From an uncultured Bacteroidales bacterium (GTDB lineage: Bacteria > Bacteroidota > Bacteroidia > Bacteroidales > UBA3663), in contig CALBPV010000079.1 in NCBI GenBank assembly GCA_937899265.1, positions 1 to 20,139 on the forward strand: a stretch of 20,139 nt of DNA, given 5' to 3'. The notes below the pieces were generated by a model. The model did no database searches and was not told the DNA's origin. It saw nothing but the letters and a program-made list of their open reading frames with translations. Shown piece after piece: positions 14,269-20,139 of this stretch (the first letter of the stretch is position 1; each line of letters begins with the position of its first letter). Made by a program: the position numbers and the translations under genes.

Positions 14269-14508
14269 ATGAAGAAACTCGTTCTTTTTGCAGCCGTAAT
14301 CGTGGCTGTATCGTTCGCTTCCTGCGGCGGCAACAAACAGGCCGCTCCCGCTGCCGAAGCTGCAGAGGAGGCTGTTGCCTCTCTTGACACTGCAAATTGC
14401 TGCGGTGACACTACCAAAGCTTGCTGCGGCGACAGCGCCAAGGCTTGCGATGACACGCTGAAAGCATGTTGCAAAGCCGACACCGCCAAGTGCTGTGCCG
14501 AGAAATAA
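14269..14508 (+). CDS. Small Cys-rich lipoprotein, possible metal binder
   Basis: The 79-residue protein has a lipoprotein signal with Cys19 (SFASC) and a low-complexity Ala/Glu linker (about 24-39). A tail with nine further cysteines follows: C44-C45, C52-C53, C60, C67-C68 and C75-C76, spaced 8, 8, 7 and 8 residues. The tail reads as four imperfect repeats of the type CCGDxxKA, with the third having lost one Cys. Such paired cysteines could bind thiophilic metals such as copper(I) or zinc, or be redox-active. It has its own promoter and a strong terminator, so it is a single-gene transcription unit. Similar short Cys/Ala lipoproteins occur in Bacteroidota, but I know no established function. 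Confidence 0.9.
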   Translation: MKKLVLFAAVIVAVSFASCGGNKQAAPAAEAAEEAVASLDTANCCGDTTKACCGDSAKACDDTLKACCKADTAKCCAEK

Positions 14509-14531
14509 ATCTCTCAGACTTACGATTTAAG

Positions 14532-14565
14532 ACGGACTTTCCGGGCACCGGGAGGTCCGTTTTTG
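14532..14565 (+). terminator. Rho-independent terminator of the Cys-rich lipoprotein gene
   Basis: Bases 14532-14544 pair with 14548-14560 in a 13-bp stem (two G-U pairs) around the loop GCA, beginning ACGGAC and ending GTCCGT, followed by a run of five T. It is a textbook structure 23 bases after the stop codon. Confidence 0.9.
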
Positions 14566-14616
14566 GTATTGCGGATAGAGAAAAGTGAAGGTTTTGTGCA
14601 GTTTTTCGGGTGAAAA

Positions 14617-14652
14617 TTTGGCGGTTTCGAAAAAAAAGCGTATCTTCGCGGC
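14617..14652 (+). promoter_or_regulatory. phoH promoter, TTTG-N20-TATCTTCG
   Basis: TTTG at 14617-14620 and TATCTTCG at 14641-14648 are 20 bases apart, the spacing expected for Bacteroidota -33 and -7 boxes; the -7 box has one mismatch to TAnnTTTG. The -7 box ends four bases before the phoH ATG, so the transcript would start at or just before the start codon. Confidence 0.6.
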
Positions 14653-15630
14653 ATGATTGAGAAAGTAATTCTCTTGGAACAAGCCGATCCGGTCATCTTC
14701 TACGGCGTGAACAACAGCAATATTCTGCTGCTCAAAACGCTGTATCCAAAACTGCGCTTTGCCGCCCGCGGCCGAGCCATCAAGGTCTATGGCGACGAGG
14801 ACGACATTGCGGTGTTTGAATCGTTTGTGGAGAAACTCGTGAAGTATTGTAACGACTACAACAAACTGAACGAAGAGGTGATTTTGGACTTCTACAACGG
14901 CGAAGGACCGGTGGAGAAACAGCACGACTCGCTGATAATCTACGGCGTGAACGGCAAGCCCATCTCGGCACGGACGACGAACCAAAGACATCTGGTCGAG
15001 GCCTTCGAAAAGAACGACCTGGTGTTTGCTCTGGGTCCGGCCGGTTCCGGCAAAACCTACGTGGCCATCGCGCTGGCTGTGAAGGCCCTGAAGAACAAAG
15101 AAATCCGCAAAATCATCCTTTCGCGACCGGCAGTAGAGGCCGGAGAGAAACTGGGATTTCTGCCCGGCGAAATGAAAGACAAACTGGACCCGTACTTGCA
15201 GCCGCTCTACGATGCCCTGCAAGACATGATACCTGCCGCCAAACTCAAAGAACTGCTGGAGACCAACGTCATACAAATCGCCCCGCTGGCATACATGCGC
15301 GGACGCACATTGTCGGATGCCATCATCATACTCGACGAGGCACAAAACACCACAGCTCCCCAAATCAAGATGTTCCTGACCCGTCTGGGTCTCGGTGCAA
15401 GGATGATAGTGACAGGCGATATGTCACAGGTCGATTTGCCCCGCAACGTCACATCGGGTCTGGTCCAAGCGCAGCGGATACTTGGCAACATCGCCGGCAT
15501 TGCCACCATCGAGTTCGACCGCAGCGACATCGTGCGCCATCGCCTCGTGCAGAAAATCGTGGATGCATACGAACACTACGAGGAACGGCAGAAAGCCCGG
15601 AATCCGGAACTCTTTCCTCCCGAACAATAA
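14653..15630 (+). CDS. phoH: PhoH family P-loop ATPase
   Basis: PhoH proteins are cytoplasmic ATPases related to the nucleotide-binding core of superfamily 1 helicases, with roles proposed in RNA metabolism. The 325-residue protein has an N-terminal region typical of PhoH1 (about 1-105), then Walker A GPAGSGKT (128-135), Walker B ILDEAQN (226-232) and TGD (254-256). The start is well fixed, because family members begin with the same IEKxIxLE sequence. It is the first gene of a phoH-purC pair with a 57-bp spacer and has a promoter almost touching the ATG, so the mRNA may be leaderless. The exact cellular role is not settled in the family. Confidence 0.95.
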   Translation: MIEKVILLEQADPVIFYGVNNSNILLLKTLYPKLRFAARGRAIKVYGDEDDIAVFESFVEKLVKYCNDYNKLNEEVILDFYNGEGPVEKQHDSLIIYGVNGKPISARTTNQRHLVEAFEKNDLVFALGPAGSGKTYVAIALAVKALKNKEIRKIILSRPAVEAGEKLGFLPGEMKDKLDPYLQPLYDALQDMIPAAKLKELLETNVIQIAPLAYMRGRTLSDAIIILDEAQNTTAPQIKMFLTRLGLGARMIVTGDMSQVDLPRNVTSGLVQAQRILGNIAGIATIEFDRSDIVRHRLVQKIVDAYEHYEERQKARNPELFPPEQ

Positions 15631-15687
15631 TCAAACAGAAACCCAATAATCATCGTACCCGGACAGGGCGATAAAAACAAAAAGAAA

Positions 15688-16641
15688 ATGCAAGCATTAA
15701 CCCGCACCGACTTCAACTTCCCCGGTCAGAAGTCCGTCTATCACGGCAAGGTTCGTGACGTGTACAACATTGACGACGACCTGATGGTTATGGTAGCCAC
15801 CGATCGCATTTCCGCATTCGACGTCATCCTCCCCAAAGGCATCCCGTTCAAGGGGCAGGTGCTGAACCAGATTGCGGCCAAATTTCTGGATGCCACCACC
15901 GACATCTGTCCCAACTGGAAAGTCGCCACACCCGACCCGATGGTGACCGTGGGACTCAAGTGCGAAGGCTTCCGCGTGGAGATGATTATCCGCGGCATCC
16001 TGACAGGCTCGGCCTGGCGCGAATACAAGAACGGATGCCGGGAAATCTGCGGCGTGCGTCTGCCAGAAGGCATGAAGGAGAACCAGCGTTTCCCCGAACC
16101 CATCATCACGCCCACCACGAAGGCCGACGAGGGTCACGACCTCAACATCTCGAAGGAGGAAATCATTGCCCAGGGTATCGTGTCGGCTGAAGACTATGCG
16201 GTGATGGAGGACTACACGCGCCGTCTCTTTGCCCGCGGACAGCAGATAGCCGCCAAGCAGGGCCTCATTCTGGTCGATACGAAATACGAATTCGGAAAGC
16301 GCGACGGAAAGGTCTATCTCATCGACGAAATCCACACTCCCGACTCGTCACGTTACTTCTATGCCGAGGGCTACGAGGAGAAGTTTGCCAAAGGCGAACC
16401 CCAGCGCCAGCTGTCGAAGGAATTTGTGCGCCAATGGCTCATCGAACACAATTTCATGAACGAGCCCGGCCAGCAGATGCCCGAGATTACCGATGCATAC
16501 GCCGAGAGTGTTTCGGAACGGTACATCGAACTCTACGAACACATCACGGGCGAGAAATTCGACAAGGCAGCAGAGGCCGGTGACATCGCCCAACGCATCG
16601 AAAAAAATGTAACGGATTGTCTCGCCTCCCTCCGCAAATGA
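15688..16641 (+). CDS. purC: Phosphoribosylaminoimidazole-succinocarboxamide synthase (SAICAR synthase)
   Basis: PurC joins aspartate to CAIR using ATP in de novo purine synthesis. The 317-residue length matches the longer PurC type found in Bacteroidota. The N-terminal domain has GKVRDVYNIDDDLMVMVATDRISAFDVILP (about 15-50). The central SAICAR segment includes GSAWREYKNG and the ATP-binding VDTKYEFG, and later comes IDEIHTPDSSRYF with substrate-binding residues. It follows phoH on the same strand and is closed by a strong terminator. No other purine genes are in view. Confidence 0.97.
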   Translation: MQALTRTDFNFPGQKSVYHGKVRDVYNIDDDLMVMVATDRISAFDVILPKGIPFKGQVLNQIAAKFLDATTDICPNWKVATPDPMVTVGLKCEGFRVEMIIRGILTGSAWREYKNGCREICGVRLPEGMKENQRFPEPIITPTTKADEGHDLNISKEEIIAQGIVSAEDYAVMEDYTRRLFARGQQIAAKQGLILVDTKYEFGKRDGKVYLIDEIHTPDSSRYFYAEGYEEKFAKGEPQRQLSKEFVRQWLIEHNFMNEPGQQMPEITDAYAESVSERYIELYEHITGEKFDKAAEAGDIAQRIEKNVTDCLASLRK

Positions 16642-16671
16642 GAGGCTCACGGAAAATGTATGAAATGAGGA

Positions 16672-16705
16672 AAAGTGTGCAGATTTTCTGCACACTTTCC
16701 TTTTT
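16672..16705 (+). terminator. Rho-independent terminator after purC
   Basis: AAAGTGTGCAG (16672-16682) pairs perfectly with CTGCACACTTT (16688-16698) around the loop ATTTT and is followed by CCTTTTT. It is 30 bases past the purC stop and separates phoH-purC from asd. Confidence 0.92.
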
Positions 16706-16786
16706 ATTGTGCAGAAATTAGGCTCCAAAATGTCGAAAAGGTGCAAAATCTTTCTTTTTAACAGTCAAAATCCTTCGGAAAATTCC

Positions 16787-16818
16787 TTTGTTTAAAAGAT
16801 TTTTCGTAACTTTGCACC
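16787..16818 (+). promoter_or_regulatory. asd promoter
   Basis: TAACTTTG at 16807-16814 matches TAnnTTTG and is followed by GCACC. A TTTG at 16787-16790 lies 16 bases upstream, shorter than the usual 19-21. The predicted start near 16818 gives a leader of about 87 bases. Confidence 0.65.
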
Positions 16819-16904
16819 GTCAAAATCTGCAAAACCGGCTGTTTCGTCCCTTTGACAGGTGAGACTACACATTATTAATATATATAGAAAAATCAACAGA
16901 AAAA

Positions 16905-17912
16905 ATGAAAGTAGCAATTGTGGGTGCAAGCGGCGCCGTAGGTCAGGAGTTCCTCAAAATCCTGGACCAACGCAACTTCCCTCTCGACGAACTTCTCCTT
17001 TTCGGCTCTTCACGGAGTGCCGGCCGTACCTATAACTTTCGAGGCAAGGACATTGTGGTCAAAGAACTCAAGCACGATACAGACGACTTCAAAGGAGTGG
17101 ATTACGTATTTGCCTCGGCAGGTGCCGGCACAAGCAAAGAATTCGAAAAAGACATCACCAAATACGGAGCCGTGATGATAGACAACTCGTCGGCCTTCCG
17201 CATGGATGCAGACGTACCGCTCGTTGTACCCGAATGCAACGCCAAAGACGCTTTGGACCGTCCCCGCAACGTCATTGCCAACCCGAACTGCACGACCATC
17301 ATGATGGTCGTAGTGCTCCAGGCCATCGAGAACCTCTCCCACATCAAGCGCATCCACATCTCGAGTTACCAGAGCGCATCCGGTGCCGGTGCCGCAGCCA
17401 TGAAGGAACTGCAACAGCAGTATAAAGAGATGGTGGAAACCGGCGAGGTGAAAACCATAGAGAAATTCCCCCACCAACTCGCCTACAACGTCATCCCCCA
17501 GATAGACAAAATGACCGAGAACGACTACACCAAGGAGGAGATGAAGATGTTCAACGAGACCCGCAAAATCATGCACTCCGATGTTCGCACATCGGCTACC
17601 TGCGTACGTGTCTCGTCGCTCCGCTCCCACTCCGAAAGCGTATGGGCCGAGACCGAGAAACCCCTCACTCCCGAGGAGGTTCGCGAGGCTCTCAAGAAAG
17701 CACCCGGCGTAACGGTGGTCGATGACGCCCAAAACTACGTCTATCCCATGCCCCTCGAGAGTGCCGGAAAGGACGATGTCTATGTGGGCCGAATCCGCAA
17801 GGACCTTGCCAACGACAACGGCATCACCCTCTGGCTCACCGGAGATCAAATCCGCAAAGGTGCCGCCCTCAATGCTGTACAGATTGCCGAATGGCTCATC
17901 AAGAACGAATAA
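16905..17912 (+). CDS. asd: Aspartate-semialdehyde dehydrogenase
   Basis: Asd reduces aspartyl phosphate to aspartate semialdehyde with NADPH, the branch step to lysine, methionine, threonine and diaminopimelate. The 335-residue protein starts with the dinucleotide-binding MKVAIVGASGAVGQEF. The catalytic cysteine is C129 in NPNCTTI, SSYQSASGAG follows at 153-162, and the acid-base histidine is H242 in SLRSHSES. The stretch usually written RVPV just before it reads RVSS here (235-238), a mild deviation that leaves the catalytic residues intact. It has its own promoter, and the 66-bp spacer to etfB shows no terminator, so read-through into the ETF genes is possible. Confidence 0.96.
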   Translation: MKVAIVGASGAVGQEFLKILDQRNFPLDELLLFGSSRSAGRTYNFRGKDIVVKELKHDTDDFKGVDYVFASAGAGTSKEFEKDITKYGAVMIDNSSAFRMDADVPLVVPECNAKDALDRPRNVIANPNCTTIMMVVVLQAIENLSHIKRIHISSYQSASGAGAAAMKELQQQYKEMVETGEVKTIEKFPHQLAYNVIPQIDKMTENDYTKEEMKMFNETRKIMHSDVRTSATCVRVSSLRSHSESVWAETEKPLTPEEVREALKKAPGVTVVDDAQNYVYPMPLESAGKDDVYVGRIRKDLANDNGITLWLTGDQIRKGAALNAVQIAEWLIKNE

Positions 17913-17978
17913 AATTCTACACAAAAACCGTTAAATATAAATCGCCCAAACGGCGAACAACAGAAAAAAAGATAGAAT

Positions 17979-18860
17979 ATGGCTCTTAACATCATCGTAC
18001 TTGCCAAGCAGGTACCCGACACCCACAACGTAGGTCCCGATGCAATGACGCCCGAGGGTACAATCAACCGTGCTGCCCTTCCCGCCGTCTTCAACCCCGA
18101 GGACCTCAACGCCCTGGAGCAGGCTCTCCGCCTGAAAGAACAGTTCCCGGGCTCCAAAATCAACGTGCTGACCATGGGCCTTCCCAAGTCGGCCGAAGTA
18201 GTGCGTGAAGCCCTCTACCGCGGAGCTGACGCAGGTTATGTTATCACCGACCGCTGCCTCGGCGGAGCCGACACCCTGGCTACGAGTTACACCATCTCGC
18301 AGGCCATCCGCAAAATCGGCGACTACGACATCATCCTCGGCGGTCGTCAGGCCATCGACGGCGACACCGCTCAGGTGGGTCCCCAGGTGGCCGAGAAGCT
18401 GGGGCTTCCCCAGGTAACATACGCCGAGGAAATCCTCCAACTCGACCCCGAGACCAAGCGAATCGTTATCAAGCGTCATATTGACGGCGGAGTGGAGACC
18501 GTGGAGACACACCTCCCCCTCGTCGTTACCGTCAACGGCTCGGCAGCTCCCTGCCGCCCCCGCAACGCCAAGCGCGTCATGACCTACAAGAACGCTGCCT
18601 CTCCCGCTGAGAAGGCTCCCGAGGCCCAGGACGAATTCAAGGCTCTCTGCGCCAAAAAGCCCTTCCTGAACATCACCACATGGGGCGCCGCCGACATCGA
18701 GGCCGATCCTCAGCAAATCGGCAAGACCGGCTCTCCCACCAACGTCAAGGCTGTCAAGAACATCGTCTTCAAGGCCAAAGAAAACCGCACACTGACTTCC
18801 GGCGATGCCGACGTGGAAAATCTTATTGTAGAATTGTTGAACGAAAAGATTATCGGTTAA
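17979..18860 (+). CDS. etfB: Electron transfer flavoprotein, beta subunit
   Basis: EtfB forms a heterodimer with EtfA and carries electrons between acyl-CoA dehydrogenase and a further acceptor. The 293-residue protein begins NIIVLAKQVPDTHNVG, keeps NPEDLNALEQALRLKE, and has the nucleotide-binding GGRQAIDGDTAQVGPQVAEKLG (about 122-143). It is followed by etfA after only 3 bp and then an acyl-CoA dehydrogenase, so the three are one operon. Whether this ETF is electron-bifurcating cannot be decided from the visible motifs. Confidence 0.96.
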   Translation: MALNIIVLAKQVPDTHNVGPDAMTPEGTINRAALPAVFNPEDLNALEQALRLKEQFPGSKINVLTMGLPKSAEVVREALYRGADAGYVITDRCLGGADTLATSYTISQAIRKIGDYDIILGGRQAIDGDTAQVGPQVAEKLGLPQVTYAEEILQLDPETKRIVIKRHIDGGVETVETHLPLVVTVNGSAAPCRPRNAKRVMTYKNAASPAEKAPEAQDEFKALCAKKPFLNITTWGAADIEADPQQIGKTGSPTNVKAVKNIVFKAKENRTLTSGDADVENLIVELLNEKIIG

Positions 18861-18863
18861 ACT

Positions 18864-19910
18864 ATGAACAACGTATTTGTATATTGCGAACTCGACGGCA
18901 AAAACGTCTGCGACGTCAGCCTCGAACTTTTGACCAAGGGTCGCAAACTCGCCAACACTCTTGGCGTACAGCTCGAATGTATCTGTGCAGGTGCCGATAT
19001 CGAAGGTATCGAGAAACAGGTCATGCCCTTCGGCGTTGACCGTGTGCACATCTTCAACGACTCTCGTCTTTTCCCCTACACCACCCAGCCCCACTCCGCT
19101 CTGGTGTGCAACCTCTTCCGCGAGGAGAAACCCCAGATTTGCCTCATGGGGGCTACCGTCATCGGACGTGACCTCGGTCCCCGCGTTTCCTCCGAACTCC
19201 ACTCCGGCCTCACCGCCGACTGCACGGAGCTCGAAATCGGAGACTTCAACATGAATGTAGGTTTCGACGAGAACAAGAAACCCATCATGAAGCACTACAC
19301 CGAACAGCTCTATCAGATCCGACCCGCTTTCGGCGGAAACATCGTGGCCACCATCGTCAACCCCGAACACCGTCCCCAGATGGCAACCGTGCGCGAGGGC
19401 GTGATGAAGAAGGAAATCCTCGACGAGAACTACAAGGGCGAAGTCATCAACCACGACGTCGCCAAATATGTCAAGGACGACCTATTCGACGTGGTCAAAG
19501 TCCTCGACCGTCATGTTGAGAAGGCCAAACACAACCTCAAAGGCGCTTCCATCATCGTCTCCGGCGGTTACGGAATGGGGTCCAAGGAAGGATTCGACAT
19601 GCTCTTCGAACTCGCCAAGGAACTCCACGCCGAGGTCGGCGCTTCGCGTGCCGCCGTTGATGCCGGGTTCGTTGACCACGACCGCCAGATCGGCCAGACC
19701 GGCGTCACCGTGCGTCCCAAGGTGTATATCGCATGCGGCATCTCCGGCCAGATTCAGCACATTGCAGGCATGCAGGATTCGGGCATCATCATCTCAATCA
19801 ACTCCGATCCCAATGCCCCCATCAACACCATCGCCGACTATGTCATCAACGGCACTGTCGAGGAGGTGATTCCCAAGATGATTAAGTACTACAAGAAGAA
19901 CTCGAAATAA
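18864..19910 (+). CDS. etfA: Electron transfer flavoprotein, alpha subunit
   Basis: EtfA carries the catalytic FAD. The 348-residue protein has an N-terminal ETF domain (about 1-190). The C-terminal FAD-binding domain contains IIVSGGYGMGS (230-240; often GGRGL in other families), GASRAAVDAG (259-268), GQTG (277-280), CGISGQIQH (291-299) and INSDPNAPI (312-320). Length is slightly above the usual 310-340. It follows etfB by 3 bp and precedes the acyl-CoA dehydrogenase by 12 bp, which supports an acyl-CoA redox unit for short-chain acyl-CoA metabolism. Direction (fatty-acid oxidation or crotonyl-CoA reduction) is not determined. Confidence 0.96.
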   Translation: MNNVFVYCELDGKNVCDVSLELLTKGRKLANTLGVQLECICAGADIEGIEKQVMPFGVDRVHIFNDSRLFPYTTQPHSALVCNLFREEKPQICLMGATVIGRDLGPRVSSELHSGLTADCTELEIGDFNMNVGFDENKKPIMKHYTEQLYQIRPAFGGNIVATIVNPEHRPQMATVREGVMKKEILDENYKGEVINHDVAKYVKDDLFDVVKVLDRHVEKAKHNLKGASIIVSGGYGMGSKEGFDMLFELAKELHAEVGASRAAVDAGFVDHDRQIGQTGVTVRPKVYIACGISGQIQHIAGMQDSGIIISINSDPNAPINTIADYVINGTVEEVIPKMIKYYKKNSK

Positions 19911-19922
19911 TCTGAAGATATT

Positions 19923-20139
19923 ATGGCAAACTTCTATACTGACAATCCGGAGATTAAGTTTGAGCTTAATCATCCCCTCATGAAGCGCATCGTTGAGCTC
20001 AAGGAGCACGACTATCGCGACAAAGACGCTTACGACTACGCCCCCCAGAACCTGGAGGACGCTCTCGACAACTACGACCGCGTGCTTGACCTCACCGGCG
20101 ACATCTGCGCCAACATCATCGCCCCCAATGCCGAGGAGG
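19923..20139 (+). CDS. Acyl-CoA dehydrogenase, N-terminal fragment (runs off right edge)
   Basis: An ATG 12 bp after etfA opens a frame that stays open to the window edge: 72 codons beginning MANFYTDNPEIKFELNHPLM and continuing through YAPQNLEDALDNYDRVLDL to IIAPNAEE. This matches the N-terminal extension and first helical region of the Bacteroidota acyl-CoA dehydrogenases encoded beside etfBA. The enzyme would oxidise or reduce short-chain acyl-CoA with the adjacent ETF. The FAD-binding and catalytic parts are outside the window, so the call rests on the N-terminus and context. Confidence 0.85.
   Translation, partial: MANFYTDNPEIKFELNHPLMKRIVELKEHDYRDKDAYDYAPQNLEDALDNYDRVLDLTGDICANIIAPNAEE

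Noticed and set aside
17931..19454. 507-codon open frame on the minus strand opposite etfB and etfA
   Set aside because: It lies antisense to two well-recognised genes. Long antisense frames are common in GC-rich genes with biased codon use, and the peptide resembles no family.

Overview
The window looks like chromosomal DNA of a Bacteroidales bacterium (phylum Bacteroidota). Evidence is a RagA/SusC and RagB/SusD pair, lipoproteins with acidic residues after the lipid cysteine, a PorT-type barrel protein, and promoters of the Bacteroidota type (TAnnTTTG at -7, in one case with TTTG 20 bases upstream). Coding DNA is moderately GC-rich. A family-level assignment is not safe from sequence alone. 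No RNA gene, CRISPR array, insertion sequence or prophage was recognised.

Layout. Bases 1-869 hold no convincing gene. They carry a leftward promoter for a gene beyond the left edge and a striking tandem array of seven 41-bp units (332-596), each with two small dyads. Bases 870-14077 are all on the minus strand. In transcription order (right to left) they are: porT and fmt; a membrane protein, ECF sigma factor and small membrane protein operon; then, after a 393-bp intergenic stretch, susC, a Met/His-rich lipoprotein, a TonB-dependent receptor, susD and a DAACS-family transporter. From 14269 onward everything is on the plus strand: a tiny Cys-rich lipoprotein with its own promoter and terminator, phoH-purC ending in a strong terminator, then asd, etfB, etfA and the start of an acyl-CoA dehydrogenase.

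Functional themes. The most interesting part is 2172-10054. A susC gene and a susD gene, normally adjacent, are separated by a two-gene module. Its receptor has the CxxxM and HxM motifs, 183 residues apart, known for copper binding in OprC, and its lipoprotein appears to have two YtkA-like halves with Met/His clusters. I infer an outer-membrane copper acquisition module. The Cys-rich lipoprotein at 14269 could also bind a thiophilic metal, though no linkage is shown. The right-hand genes are ordinary metabolism: purine synthesis (purC), the aspartate pathway (asd), and acyl-CoA oxidation or reduction through ETF. Short intergenic repeats recur: heptamers of NGTTTCA type at 10306-10354 and 13302-13357, a GTCAAAG heptamer at 2081-2101, and the 41-bp array.
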